64,000 nucleotides of DNA, taken from NCBI GenBank assembly GCA_024349245.1, contig JALDNG010000026.1:3048501-3112500 (forward strand), given 5' to 3'. This document shows positions 1-13,314 of this stretch, one piece after another (positions within the stretch are counted from its first letter, which is position 1; every line of letters begins with the position of its first letter). A program made the translations under genes and the position numbers. Source of the DNA: Neodontobutis hainanensis (Eukaryota; Chordata; Actinopteri; Gobiiformes; Odontobutidae). The notes beneath the pieces were generated by a model. The model saw nothing but the letters and a program-made list of their open reading frames with translations, was not told where the DNA came from and did no database searches.

Positions 1-1479
1 CCTGACCAGCTCCCTGTATCAAATTAGCAAAACAGACTTACTGTAACTGAACACCCTCCGAGTCTTCCTCTTTATCAGTCTCTCCCTCACACAGCCAGTC
101 ACACTTCTCTCATAGGCATTGCATCCACTCAAACACATAAACACCAGAGTCCTCCATTCACTCCACTTCTCCTCCTCACCAGCCCATCTCACAGTTCTCA
201 GTCATCTTCTCTCCTGCTGACTTTCCCAGCCAACTTCTCTCTGCTGTTGTGTTGCTAGGTTACAAACTAGTTGAAGGAGTGGGTGTAGTGTGGTACCACA
301 CCCCTGTTCGAACAAGTGCAACTGTCTATACACAAGCATACAGTAATGCACAGCAAACCACAAAGCTTTTGGTTCAAAAAGACAGGTAATGCTTTAGGAA
401 ATGCAAACATACTGCCTGGCCAGCCATCATAATTCTTTTCCTATTCTATACAAAGAATTGGTCCTTGCTGATTTGAGTTGTATTTTCTGAGGGCAGAGAA
501 AAATAGATGCAGTTTAAACTAGCCTGTAATGCAAATAGATAGGAGTAGAACCAATCAGAAAAACAGGGGATAATTTTAAACAAATGCAAATGTCGACACA
601 ATTTGAAAAACATCAGAGAAACAAAGCTTTGCATTAAAAGCCTCCCCAGTTTAGATAAACTGTTACAATTGATCGGTATTATTGAGTTTGGTGGAAATAG
701 GTTTAAACTAAACTATAACTATAGAATAAGTTACAGTCTTAACAGTATAGTACAGGTTTTAATGGGAAGGGTTTTAGACCCACATCACTTTGCTAAGATG
801 GTGAATAGGACTAGCTGGCCATGCTTTTGGGACACAAAGCATGTTCTTGCACAATATTGCCATCAGGGGGTGATGACAACAAAACATAAAATAATTTTAT
901 CTTACAAGTACAATTATTTTACGCCGCTGACTCAAATGAATTACAGGTGTGCAGCAGAAGGACACACTTAGCATACATTTTAAATTGATAGGCTACTTTA
1001 TGTGCTTTATAAACTAGTCAATATACAGTATATGCTCTATTTCACTCTCAGAAAAATGTGGTTGTGGAAGCACACAAATACACTTAGAGGATCTTGATTA
1101 ATTATGTATGAAAACATTTTCCAAGGATTAATATTGCAGCAGCGTGCCATGTTAATTAGATGTGAGTGGGCCAAACACATGAACAAAGTCTGCAGAAACA
1201 GCACAGATTCAGCCATGTTCCTGTTTTACTCCATTTGATCACAATGTCATCCAAAGTTCTTCCACTTTTGACTCAACTAATTTCTGCGCACAAATTGTAG
1301 TTATTGATCTACAAATCCATCCAGCAGAAAGTCTTTTCATCCATTCCTCCACTCATCAACCCTGCCACCTTCGGTCAATTTGTGCATAGATTGAACATCT
1401 ACCTAAGCCTTATTTTCTCCTCAATTAATCCAATTATCAATCCATCCACACACACAGTTTTGTGGCCATGAATGCTCAC
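1..1479 (-). other. Intron of atp2b3-like gene (no further exon seen)
   Basis: This stretch follows the donor of the first coding exon on the minus strand and should be the next intron of the calcium pump gene. I found no segment encoding the next conserved PMCA block, so the remaining exons lie off the left edge. Short open frames at 446-634 and 603-971 have no recognisable similarity and no splice context. The sequence is AT-rich. Confidence 0.6.
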
Positions 1480-1702
1480 CATCAGTAGTGTTAGAGTGTA
1501 GTCTCTGGCAGAGTCCATCTGTGTCTCCATAACTGTCTTGGATCTTCTGCAGAGCGTCAGACCCTCGGAGCTCCATCAGTTCCCTCAGCTCCTTTACCGT
1601 GACCCCAAAATCTCCCCCTGTGAGGCTGCCATCTGGCCTCCCTCCACCACCTCGAGTCCCTTTAGGATAAAACTCCACTGCACTGTTTGCCATTTCACCC
1701 AT
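1480..1702 (-). CDS. atp2b3: Plasma-membrane calcium-transporting ATPase, first coding exon (partial gene)
   Basis: N-terminal coding exon of a PMCA-type Ca2+ pump, which exports Ca2+ across the plasma membrane using ATP. The frame reads MGEMANSAVEFYPK, then FGVTVKELRELMELRG, ALQKIQDSYGD and GLCQRL, the PMCA N-terminal cytosolic segment. MANSAVEFYPK resembles the ATP2B3 start (MANSSIEFHPK) more than ATP2B1, 2 or 4, hence the paralog call. The exon ends at 1480 with codons for TDG followed by GTGAGC, a good donor, at the position where this family has its first coding junction. An in-frame ATG 18 bases upstream (1720) could also serve; 1702 is preferred because it gives the family's MG-MAN start. 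Transmembrane and catalytic parts are outside the window. A 5'UTR acceptor may lie near 1796. Confidence 0.8.
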
Positions 1703-1795
1703 TGTGGCTGTTGTTGACATGTCACAAAGGCTTCTCCGTTTTTGGCCTTTCTTTCTGTTGTCTGGCCTTAGCTCAGTTCCCCTTGTGTTTGGTTG

Positions 1796-4700
1796 CTGAA
1801 AGGTTGTTCATGTGATCAACAGACAGACTATCTTCAAAATGTAATTGAAACTGGAAAATTTGTTTCTTTTCTTCAGAATATTTGGCCTGGCTTCTTTAAA
1901 CTCCTTTAATTCCCCATCACTGCTAAAGAGGAGGAGGGTGGGGGGGTAGGTGAAGGGATACTTTAAAACTCCACGTCTGAATGAATCCAGGTTTCTTTTC
2001 CTTGGTCTGCTCTGCGACTCCACTCTTTCCTCGTTTCGGTCCCCCTCCCTCCAGGGTCACGGCCAGTCCATGGGCAAATGGACAGGCCGACTGACTGATG
2101 GAGAGGGATGGAGGGATGATGGACAGGTGGAGAGAGGGGCGAGCGAGGTAAAGGCGGCTGATAAATCAGAGACAGGAAATGGATCCAGTTCAGAGGTAGC
2201 TACTGCCGCACCACCAAGGCCTATGGGACAAAACAAGGAAGAGAAGGTACAACATTAGCACTCTGTTCCATCAATCACACTCCATCAATCATTATTACAG
2301 CAAACTATCCCAGACTTAGACTGGATTGTATGAGCAAAAACTCAAATCAAAGCAAACATGCTTAAAGAATAGCATTATTCTACACCAATTCTTCCAAACC
2401 TGGAGGTCAGGATCGCCCCAGATTAGCAGCTATGGAAGTCTCCAGGGTCACAAAGTTTTAAATAGAAAATAAAAATTATTTATGCTACCATTCTCCCTTT
2501 GCTTTCAAAAGTCATCAAAAATAAATAATTAGAGGCATTACATTTGGAATCGAACACTTTGCAGCACAAGCACAAATTACAAGGGAGTTATCTTAACACA
2601 AGTCTAATCAAACTTAACATAGTTATATAAATATTATTACAATATTTGTAATAATATCAAATGAGTGCAGGAACATGTCATTTAATGTCTGAAAACACAT
2701 ACACAATTTTCAAGTGCAATTCTTGTTCTTAATTCAGAAAAGAAACAGCTTATGAGATCTAAAAAAAATAACTTTGCTATAGGGAAGTGCACTGATTTCC
2801 TCATCACTGAATTAACGTTGCAGTCCATCTCTGCAACTGATTTAATTAAAATAAATCTGCCACAGATAGTGTTCACTGCCGCCCAGTCCACAATGACCAA
2901 CGAACTTGTTTTCTTCCACCACACTGCAATGAAGCTTCATCCCACATGAGCAATTAGCGCCGGCTGTAGCTAAATATTCTCAGCATCATTCGACAGAACA
3001 TATTCTGATTTCCCTATCAGGGTATTTTGCATAAAGATGAGCACAAAAAAAAAACAAAAAAAAAAACAGAAGCTCATCATTAATTCCTCCTCCCTCCTTT
3101 CCACTCTTCACTCTCCCTGAGCTCTGCCTCTTGCATCTTTCCTGCTTCCTCCTCTGTGCCCTGCCATGCCTCTATCCTGACTGAGAGTGTTAGTTTATGA
3201 CTGAGTCACCCTGCTCTGCTGCCTCTGAAGCTTCTTCTCCCGCTCTATATTCCATCAGTTTATTCTCATCTCTTTGTATCTATATAGTTTAGCATCTGTT
3301 ATCCAATTACGTTTTCAGTTCTGTCTCATTGGAACAATTTCACCTTTTCTCTTTTCATCCTCTCCCAACTCGCTCATTTTGTCACACTCCCTGTCTATCT
3401 GTTTCCTGCTCTTGCAATCATTTATTTACCCAGCCAGCGTGCATTTCTTCCAATGACCAGCCTTTTACTCACTTATTCTGTCTGATTTTATAACATTTAT
3501 GTAAAAAAAAAGCTCCCCACCATCCTTTCACAACTAACTCGATCCGCGTCTTTCTGCTGGCCCCTGGTTGTCTCCATGCTTTGATGTGTGTAGTGCACAT
3601 GTGTACCAGTGTATGCACGTGAGCCTGCATTACATAAATTGAAAAAGAACACTTTGTTACTTAATTTGTTACGCAGTCTTAACTCTTACACACACACTGC
3701 TACAGAAATACAGTCCACTGAAGCCACTGGATGCAAGCCTCAAAGATTTACAGTAAAAGACACTAACACTCACAAGCCCTGAGACATTACTTCTATGATC
3801 TCTTTTATGACACACACACAAATGTGTCATACATCACAGTGCTTTCGAAATGAAAGAGAGGCAGTAAGAGAGAAAGGGAGAGTGGCCTGTCCTGGATGAA
3901 AATATGTTTGAACATGAAAAGAGTCAGACAAAAGGTCACCACAATCCTCACTGGCTTTCCCATTCGCCTGAATGTTAGCCCTGCTCCTCCACACCATCCC
4001 CTAGAGGGCTAGAGCAATTTGATTGTTTTTTCCAAAACGCTTTTCCCACAGGTCTATCATCTTTATCATGGCAGCCACAAGGTTATAGCAGATAGAGGAC
4101 ACTGAGGGAAAGTCCTTTCGGGATGCGATTCCAGGTCAGCTGTGCGGTGCATGAGTTGTGGCACTAATTTTGGCAACCCAAGCTACACACACCTGAGCAT
4201 GTGACATCAAACAATATGAACACATGTGCTCATGCCTGGACTTACATCTGCGGTCCTAATAAAAGGGTTTCATCACTACTCAATATGACTAACTAGTTTT
4301 TTAAAAAGCCCAAATGTTGATGTCCAGATGTCCATCTATGATGAACCTAGTGTCTTCTTTGTTCTACTATGCTTCATGCCACCTATACACCTAAAGTTCT
4401 ACTTTCTGACGGGCATATAAAAAGTCACCTCTGGTAAGGTCCTTGTATCTGGGCTGCTGCCTGTCAGGCTGGCCTGGTGCCAGTCATACACTTCTCTAAT
4501 GCCCAATGGGGATAGCACACTTAGAATTCAACCCACTCAGTGGCTAAAACCATTAAAGGTGGAAGCAAACATCTGCATTACTGTAGCACACATTAAAAGC
4601 AGCTCAATGATGCTAGTGATGAGGACTGTGTGTATGTGTGTATTTGTGTGTGGGGCAGGGGGGAAGCGAAAGAGTGTTGCTTGGGATCACACACCTCTCA

Positions 4701-5568
4701 GGCGCTCACTGTTTTCAGTGAGCATCTGAAGTCTCTCATTCTGAGCCACAATCACTGGCCCCACTGTGAACATGCACTATAACTTCATTCCTTGTTTATC
4801 ACACACATACACAACGACCTTTCATGGTCACCTTCAGACGTGCCTGAGCTCACCCAAAGCTTATCATTGTCCTAAACACATGTTGGATGACAAGTGTCTG
4901 TCCTGACTGACACGGAAAATCTATGCTCAGAGCCTGACATTAAAATGTCAGGAAACAGGTACAATGGTGCATGCGCCACTGGTGCCTCTGTCCCTTGACA
5001 AGGTTACCGGCCAGGCCAAAGCACACCCACCTTGTGAAGGTCCCTGTGGCCAGAGATCATTACCAGATCAAACCCCCAGAGCTCCGCGCTGCAGGCACGA
5101 CATGCTATGACCGAAACAAACAACGCAATGGAAAGCCTAGTCCTGGAGCACATCCTACTAGCACCCGGGGGAGGCAATAGCGACCGGGAGAATAGCGCAT
5201 GCTGCTGGGTGAAAATGCTGGACTGCAGCGCTTCACGTCGGACACAGAGTGATGGATGAGGGATGGATGTAGCCTGTCATTAGCTCTGCGCATATACACA
5301 CACTCACGCGCACACACAGACGTACTGACAGAGTGGCTGTTAATGTCATAGCGCTGTTTGAGGGTATTATGGTATGCCCTACTGTAAGGGCTATTATTCA
5401 GCAGTGGGAGGCCTGGTCTGAGAGGTGCCACATTAGGCCCGTTTCATTCTGGACGTCCGGCAAAAGCACATCCACTGGAACCGGGGCACCGGGAGCATCT
5501 TTCTCTTAAAACGGTGCTCGGAAGCCTCGGGTAAATAACAGCCACGCACGCGGGCACGCACTGACTCA
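1796..5568 (-). other. Long 5'UTR intron of atp2b3-like gene
   Basis: Inferred intron between the CpG-island first exon (donor at 5569) and the coding exon (possible acceptor CTTTCAG near 1796). It holds short homopolymer A runs around 3045-3067 and GT/CA-rich stretches near 4630-4660 and 5295-5320. Open frames here (for example 1950-2258 and 4971-5180) match nothing I know and have no splice context. Confidence 0.45.
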
Positions 5569-6100
5569 CCGTGCAGGCCGAGCTCAAGGACATCAGCATC
5601 AGCGCGCGGGCGGGGAGGCACAATCCCGTTAATCTGCGTGTGCGTGGAGCGGATGATGTCCCAGACCGGAGCAGAGGACACGGGGGACCGGACTGCGGCA
5701 GTCCTAGCGAGTGCAGCGGTGACACACGACGGCGGCTCGGCGCGGTCACCTGACGGGAGCTCGCAGAGTTCTGCCGCGGTGAGGAGAGAGAGACAGAGAG
5801 AGAGAGGATGCGCCGGTGGAAGCTGTGAACACCTCCGTGGTGGGGAGGGGGAGCGCTGCTGGGACCGGAGGCGGCTAATTGCGGAGGGTGCCGGTAGAGA
5901 CGGAGCAGACAAGAAAGAATAAACGGCGCGCAAAAGGGAGCTCGTGCGACATCTTTGAGGAGGAGGGTCGAGCCGCTCACAGCCCGCGCGCACAGGAGCT
6001 CGGTCGCAACATCCGCGAGACAAACCGAGCGAAAAAGAGGAGGGGGCCGCTCTTTGCGTCACCCCCACCGTCCCTGGGACGTAATGACGACAACACACGC
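5430..6100 (-). promoter_or_regulatory. CpG-rich island with noncoding first exon and promoter of atp2b3-like gene
   Basis: A sharp island of G+C and CpG in an AT-rich neighbourhood, with a GA-repeat at about 5782-5808. On the minus strand, CCTGCACG followed by GTGAGTCAG places a strong splice donor at 5570/5569, so the island probably holds the untranslated first exon (about 5570 to 6000) and promoter of the Ca2+ pump gene. Long overlapping open frames in several readings (such as 5433-6098) come from the high G+C content and lack recognisable domains. Confidence 0.6.
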
Positions 6101-9100
6101 CGGACGCTTTGTGGGCTTTTATCAGTCTCCTCCAAAAGCGCTTAGTAGCACGCTACACACAAGGAACCTATTGATGGGACCCCGTCAAATAATAGACTTG
6201 CTAGGCTACATTTTTACAAAGACCAGAGCAATTATAACATTTCATATTTTCTTTCCTTTCATTCTCTGGCTCAGGTGAGTCATAACCCCTTTAGGCATAC
6301 ATAAATAGCCTATTTTATTAATTTATTCATAAATAAACAAAAGTCATGTAGTCTATACTGCCAGGCTACAGTTTGCATCAGTGGGTAACAGCAAATTAGT
6401 CTTCAACAGACTATATGCCTATACATAACTTTTACTTAGACTAACACATTTAAATTGCAGAGTTAGTAACTGCCTTGCAAAATTTAACTTCCCTACCTCA
6501 AAGTAGGCTAAGTAGGAGTAGGTCTGCCCCGTATTTTTTTTTATTCCTCGCTTTCAACAATGTGTTTCCTTCTTGTTTCAGAGACCCCTTCTGAGCATGC
6601 GTTTGACTAAGCCTAAAAACGTAATCAAGCTTGAGATTGCAGGTGTCAACAGTTTACCGTTTTAATCGAGAACATTGGCATTTATATCAATTCAGATTTG
6701 ATATATCTTTTTCACATTCAGTTTGGCATGCCAGGCAAACAATACAAATCAAGGGTTTAAATGACCCTTTGCCCATAAGATTAATTATTAATTACAGTAA
6801 GAGCTTCTTAACAGCAAAATTGTGGACCCTAACACTGTTAATATATTACAGCATAATTCCATTACAATATAGAGAAATATCAGTTACAAAAAAACTTTTG
6901 AATTGCAGTGTGCAGTTCTGATTGAGATTGTATTTCCTACATTTTACTTGGAAATTGGGGTATTCAGGTGACAAATGTTAAAGTAATAGGCAAGTTTACA
7001 ATGATGTAACATGTAGCCTAATGTTCAATCACAAAGAATGTTATTGTACTCAATATTCATATTCCAAATCTATGATGTAATCTAATGTTCTTATTCTTAG
7101 GAAGAAATCTGTGAAACAAGGGACATGTTTTGTGGTAGCAGTTGCTTTATGTTGGCTTTAAACTAACAAGTATAATAGTATAAGACTCTGTGTGACCAAA
7201 TAAAGCAGGGTGCCTGAGGCGCTGTCCACTGTGCTGAAAGCTAGCACACCCTAGCGCTGAAGAACAAAGAGTTATTTTTGATTTAATGCAGCCAACATAC
7301 ACAGACCGCACTCCCCTCATCACATGTATGGCTATACCTAACTGGCATACTGTCAAAGCCTGTTATAAGGGAACCAGTGTGAGGAGAAAGAGGAGAAATG
7401 TATTTATAGATGAATCAGACGAACTTATTAATAGATATCCTCTACACTGCAGGGAGATGGACCAAAGACTTGTGTGTGAGCACATACACTCACTAAAATC
7501 CTTGTTGCTGATTATATCTGCTACCTCTCTTATCTTCATTTCTAAGGTGCATGCAAATATTACCAGTTTAGTGCAAATGTTTTATGTAAATGTATAAAAA
7601 AATATTCTGTGAACTATTATTTGTTACATTTTACCTATATTTTGAAATTTGCTCATGCTTGGAGTTTATAAAATATTTGTATTAATGTAAGCCTTCCAAA
7701 TCCTTTCAGGTCTACTTAAACACTAACACAAAAGTGTTAGATCACCCAAAATCAAACTGTAAGGATATTTATAGATTTACTGGGGCATTTTTCTCTTAAG
7801 AACTAAGTAATGTTATTCACATGTTTAAATGTTTTTTGTGAATATGTTTTGTATTTATATGTATTTTTTCAACTGTCCTGGACACATTCTTACACGGCCT
7901 GTCCGTCCTGGGAGTGGATCCCTCCTTCAGTGGTTCTCCCTGAGGTTTCTCTTTTTTCCCGGCTGGGTTTTTTTTGGAGTTTTTCCTCACCCTGATGGAG
8001 GGTCTAAGGACAGGTGATGTTGTCTAGTGCAGTCTGTTAAGCTCTTTGAGGCGGCTGTTGTTGTGATATTGGGCTATACAAAAATAAATGTCTTGTCTTG
8101 TCTTGACATGTACATTATAACAGCATAGATGCTGTTCTGTTGTGACTGGTTTACTAAACTTGTTCACAGTTCAGTGATCCAGAGAGCAGCTCTCTGTTGG
8201 AGGAGAATGATTCATTAAACAATAATTACTTGAAACCAGGACATTGATTATTGTAAGTTTTTTTTTAATTACAAAAGTATGATAACTCCATTGCTGCATT
8301 AATAAATATCTGTGAATTGCTTGTGAATCTGTGAAAAGTATGGAGAAGTTTAATCACACAAACCTTTATATTCAATTTAAATCAGATAAATTCATTCAAC
8401 TACTGTTATTTTCTTGAGAATTGAAATGTAAATAAGCTAAAAGTCAAAAATGTGAGGAAGAAAGCAGGTAAGCATTTTTTCTGGTGCTGTACCCATTGGC
8501 AACACACATATTACCATTGAATACTGAGTTGCTTTTATTTATTTTTCTGCTTGGACGACAGTCTTGCTATCATCAAATGGGACTACTTCCACAAACTTAG
8601 CATTATAAGACTCCAGGTAAATTTTATATTTGCATTGTCAGTAATGTATTAGCACATCTGTAATGTTGAGGATTCTGACTAATGGTTCGATGGTCCGGTC
8701 TATCCTATTGGAGCTATATTTTCTTTGCTCCACCTCTTGGTAAGTGCACACACATAAGTTGATCTCAAAAATCAATTGACTATGCATTAGGCTGCAGAAC
8801 ATTTAGGGGTGCTTACTTGAACAATGCTTAATAGATGTGAGACTGAGGGATGCAAGGCTTTTATCACTTCAAGGGCACCATGCTCTGACACTGTGGGCCT
8901 CATATTGCATTAACCTCCCAAACCTATCATTTCAAACTAAACACACATGCAGTTGGTTGTGTGTGACCTTCTAACTTCCCCTCCAGCCTCAAGTGTAAGC
9001 AGACTGAGCGTATACAACAGATATTGTAAAAAGCAATCAAAAGTCTACTACAATGATAAACTCATCCCCAAGCCTTTCTTTTTCTTCACCCCTTCCATCT

Positions 9101-10560
9101 CATAACCTGCTATTAATTTTTCCCAACTCCACTGTAACTCCTCTCCTTGCTTCTTTTTCCCATCTGATGGTTAATTCATGAAGTCTGGCTAAACACGCAC
9201 CTCTCCATTATTAATATAACATTAGGGAGACAGAGGGGGAGGAAGAAAGGGAGGAGACAGAGATGTGAGAAATAAAGCATTTACGCAAGCAAGAGTGAAT
9301 AGAGACAGGAAAAAAAGCTAAACAGATGAGGGAAGACACACAGTTGGAGAAGAGTGACAGATGAACACGTACAGAATGTGTCAGGAAGAGGAATATTGTA
9401 TGACACGTGATGTTTATTGGGATGCACGCTGTTTCCAGACCTGTAGAGAGGGAATGCATGGATAGAGGGAGGAGAAGAAGGAAAAGGGGACTTGGAGATT
9501 TCAGTCTTGATCATGTGACTTTCTCTTGGACCTGCAAATGTGCTTAAAATATATATATATTTTTAATAAATTAAGGTAAGATGGCAAATGTAGTCTTTTC
9601 TAGCAAGACTAAGAAATATAGTAAAAATGGAATAAAATTTACTTTTGAAATGTCAAACAGACATTTATAACAAGCTAACTGTACTTTTTAGTGGATCCAG
9701 TGACCATGCTATTTTTTACTCAAAAGTGAGATGTAAAATAATAGACAGGCAATCCTGAAATAGTCTTTACGCTGTTTTAAACCCCAACTGGGCCAACTGT
9801 ACTGAAGCCAATATTTTAGACAGATGGACTAACTTTGATTTCATTCTTGCGTTAGCTTCTCGGTGTAATTGAGTAGAACAATTTGTGTGCTTTCCAGAGG
9901 AACATTTATATTTACACTACAAAGTCCAAAACACAATGGGATTTTAAACAACTCACAATTGAATCTCACAGCTTATTCCATTCCTAAAAAATGAGTCATG
10001 GGAATGGAGAGAATGTAAAAATGTTTATTACACATTACTGAACTTAAGCTTAAATGAAAAATGTAATTATTGTGTATTAACCATTGGACTGTACATTGTG
10101 TAAAGTAAAGTACAATTGGAAGTATAATTATGAAAAGGCAACCATAACAATGTATATTAGCTCACAATATTAGAATAATTTGGTTGCTCATGCTTCTATC
10201 AAACTTATTAGGTGTTTTTTTTTATAACAGCTGCCTGTAGATAATAATATAAATTGTATTCTGTAAGGAGTCTAAAAAGATTTGAGTTGGTGGTGCTGAT
10301 GGTGTCGCCTTAGAAATAGGAGACTAAAAAGCAAGAAATGTCTCTCCCGGGTGGCAGAAATTGGTAGTGCAGCTCTTGATTTTGTCACACCTCAAAGACT
10401 AACTGGGCCATCACAAACTGTTCCTTGCTAACTCACACATGCGCATGTACTGTATACTTAAATGAAACTGTGTCTGAGCCCAATACTATTACATGCCACC
10501 CACACAGATGTAATAGCCACCCAAACGAAAAGACTGTTGCGTTTCCTGAGCATATATTCT
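6101..10560. other. Intergenic region between atp2b3-like promoter and ccnq
   Basis: AT-rich DNA with one recognisable repeat tail (about 7872-8107) and no convincing exon on either strand. Open frames such as 7286-7597 (103 codons) and 9211-9514 are unremarkable. The part just left of 10561 should be the ccnq 3'UTR; a TTTATT at about 10024 (AATAAA on the minus strand) is one possible end. Confidence 0.5.
7872..8107 (+). mobile_element. 3' tail of a teleost non-LTR retrotransposon or LINE-mobilised SINE
   Basis: The segment reads through CCTGAGGTTTCTCTTTTTTC, GAGTTTTTCCTCACCC, CTCTTTGAGGCGG and GTTGTGATATTGGGCTATAC and ends in tandem TCTTG units (about 8090-8106). This layout, a conserved block ending in a short tandem tail, is typical of fish LINE 3' ends and SINEs that share them. 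No reverse transcriptase is attached, so it is a 5'-truncated copy. The exact family was not determined. Confidence 0.65.
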
Positions 10561-13314
10561 TCAGATACACTTGGCCTCCATGTCGTAGAGCTGGAGAAGG
10601 TCTGAGATCACAGCGTCTATGTCTGCTCTTGTCACATCCACACACAGCACCTGTGCACAAGGAAAATAATTAGCTCCACATCTGGCCTCAGTAAACAGTG
10701 GACATTAAACGTTGTTTCAAACAACCTAGAAGTTATTGCCACAAGATGAAAAGAGGAAAGCCATAAGAAACGCACACATTGCATATTCTCTACCTCAAAT
10801 TAATTATAAAACCTTACAGTTAGATCTAGAGTTATTGTGCAAAGATTCACTGAAGAAAAGAAAACAGCAATGTGCCACATTCCATTTTAGCAGGTTATAA
10901 ACTTAATTGAAGCATGCAGACTTCCGAGGTTGATTTTTGAACTGGGCTTTTAGATAAGTTACAAAAATAACGCCAAACTGGACTGACCTGAATGAATTAG
11001 AACACCTCTTTTATAATGTTTCAAAAATGATAATTAAATCACTGATGGAAATACGTTTATATATTTAGCCAACTTTTCAATGCTGGAGTATAATTAAATT
11101 GTGTCACATCGCTAAAATAGAAAAGCATAGGCTACTGACCTGGAAAAAGCTATGACATTGCTGTTTCTTTTACCCCAATAAGAAGTTGATAGTCATAACT
11201 AAATTCTTATGCTTGCAAGTAAAAATAAATAACAAAAACCTCACATGCACCCATGACATGCACCCATATTTTACATAGTATGTTACAAAGCAGGTTACAA
11301 AATCAATTCATAGAGAGTAATTTATTTGAAATGGCATCATGCACAACTAAATAATTGACTATCTGCCTACAAAAAACTCCTCAAGCTACTAACATTTTGA
11401 TATGTTAAAATAGAAATATATATTGAAAACTATGTTATGCCTTAAGACCTAAGACATCATTGTTCTTGAGGTCGTGTTGTAAATATACTTTACAGTCTAT
11501 TAGATATTTTTAAATAGCCAATTTATTCCCTATAGTGTTCCTTTAAGGAGACTCCCAGTTTGGAGAAATAGGCCAGAGCGATGACACAGGCACTAAGCTA
11601 TATACACACCACTGAAAAAGGGGCCAGAGAAATTTTGATTTTAAACACTGAACTACTTTGAAATCCATTTAAATTAAAATTGCTTGGAGATTGTATAAAT
11701 GAGAAAGGGAAATGTAAAATATATTGATGAAAAAAATTATGTAAAAGCCTTCTCATAAACCCTGATAACAAAATACAGGACTATATCTTTAATCTTCATT
11801 TTTTTCTGTTGAGACCGACACTTCTTGGACATAAACAGTTGGTAAAAAAAAATCTTTTTAAAAAAGATTTTTTTTTGGGCTATTAGATTTGGGTAATATT
11901 AATCTAACTGAAAATTCTTGCTTAAATTAACCCACCTTTTTGTTAAATCCCCTTTTCTGACCATGTTATTAGAAACACAAACCTGCCACCACTCTTTTTC
12001 TCCAACAGGCAGCTCTACACCATAGCTGTTGAGAGCCAGGTACAGCGTTGCTATGGCAATATGTTGGGGTGTGTGTCGAATACACATAGACCCATGGTAA
12101 CAGTCTCTGAGCAATGCCCAGGAAGTCTCAGCAACAGGGGTTCGAGACCAAGCATGGCGATTTACGAGTGACCTCACCGACAGAAGGTAGTGGAGTAGGT
12201 ACTGTGGATAAAGAAATAACATACTTTGGGTGAAAAAAACAAAAAGAATTTGCACCATCACAGTATTTCCCATGCATTACACAACAACCTTGAACAACCT
12301 GTTTGTTGTTATGGTAAAGGAGCATGCATACACACACACACACACCTTATGAGGGTGTTCAAAGGAGACATGGAATGTGAGCTGTCGGAGGACAAGGAGC
12401 TCACACTGCACTATGCTATCCTTTAGGTCCCAGAAGTCCTTGTTACATTCTAGAGGAGCACAGCCACTATTAAAATACCTGTAAGGAAGGAAAAGAGACA
12501 CTGAGGGGTGCAACATGTTACTCTTTGTTAGTCCATTATCAAATAGAGACTGATTGAATTCCATGTCCTGTATCTGTACATTCATTCATTCCTTCATTCA
12601 ATGAAGGAATGAATGAATGAATGATATCTGTAAATTCTTTATATAATTATATAAGCCTTGCTCATATACATACATAATGAGAAAATTCTTAACTGTAGCC
12701 CTACAAATGACTACTCCTTACTAGTTACCTGTGGCTTACGTTGATGATATCTCTGGTTCTTATGTGCTGCTCCTCCACCTTGCCAGCCAGGTACACACAG
12801 CTCATAGCTACCAGGTAGGGTTCATAGGCACTTACGCTCACACGCTGGCAGAAACGGTGGTACAACACACACGCTGTTGCCACAGGAACTGAACGCATGC
12901 CAAGCTTCACCCCTGGTTAGTGCAAGCACAATAACAAACTGTCATCTGGACATTTAGACAATTTATTTTATATTAAATACTGCATAATACAGCTAATCTT
13001 TCCATTTATCACTTTCCATTTGATTTAAATAAATGCTACACTTAATGTACAAATTGGACCATTCTTGGTTTGAAGTATCATCATCATTGACTCATACCAT
13101 TTAAAAACATTTCTGATGATGAGGAGCAGGTGATAACTCTAATGGATGGGCAATGATGTTACGTTTACTCTGAGGAAGTAAATAAATGTGGGTTACCTGT
13201 TTCCATAATAAAACGACACACGCGAAAGTGTGTTTTGATGTCCCGGGAGGGATCACAGGAATCTTTTTCTATTTCAGGATGAAAGGCAGATAAACGGGAA
13301 GCTGTACCAGCCAT
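10561..13314 (-). CDS. ccnq: Cyclin Q (CDK10-activating cyclin, formerly FAM58A)
   Basis: Five coding exons: 13197-13314, 12729-12912, 12346-12478, 11983-12201 and 10561-10650. All junctions are GT-AG and the phases fit, giving 744 nt and 247 aa (human 248). Recognisable blocks are HFRVCRFIMETG, KLGMRSVPVATAC, AMSCVYLAGKVEEQH, RTRDIINVSHRYFN, FWDLKDSIVQCELL, HPHKYLLHYL, TPVAETSWALLRDCYHG and the last exon ISDLLQLYDME. These form the paired cyclin folds. Cyclin Q partners CDK10; loss in humans causes STAR syndrome (family knowledge). The gene is head-to-head with cfap126, with 495 bp between the outermost ATGs. Intron 2 carries a 41-bp palindrome. No defects were seen. Confidence 0.96.
12579..12619. 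repeat. 41-bp perfect palindrome in ccnq intron 2
   Basis: Two 20-base arms built from ATTC/GAAT units, CATTCATTCATTCCTTCATT and its exact reverse complement, meet around a single C at 12599. It looks like a (CATT)n microsatellite joined to its own inverted copy and could form a cruciform. Confidence 0.9.

Noticed and set aside
603..971. 122-codon plus-strand frame
   Set aside because: No similarity, no splice context, AT-rich intron sequence.
5433..6098. Long open frames (221, 178 and 107 codons) on both strands
   Set aside because: They lie in a CpG island where stops are rare, have Pro/Ser/Arg-rich composition without domains, and overlap each other; a splice donor inside fits a noncoding first exon better.
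7286..7597. 103-codon plus-strand frame
   Set aside because: No recognisable domain, no flanking exon signals, and no conserved motif.
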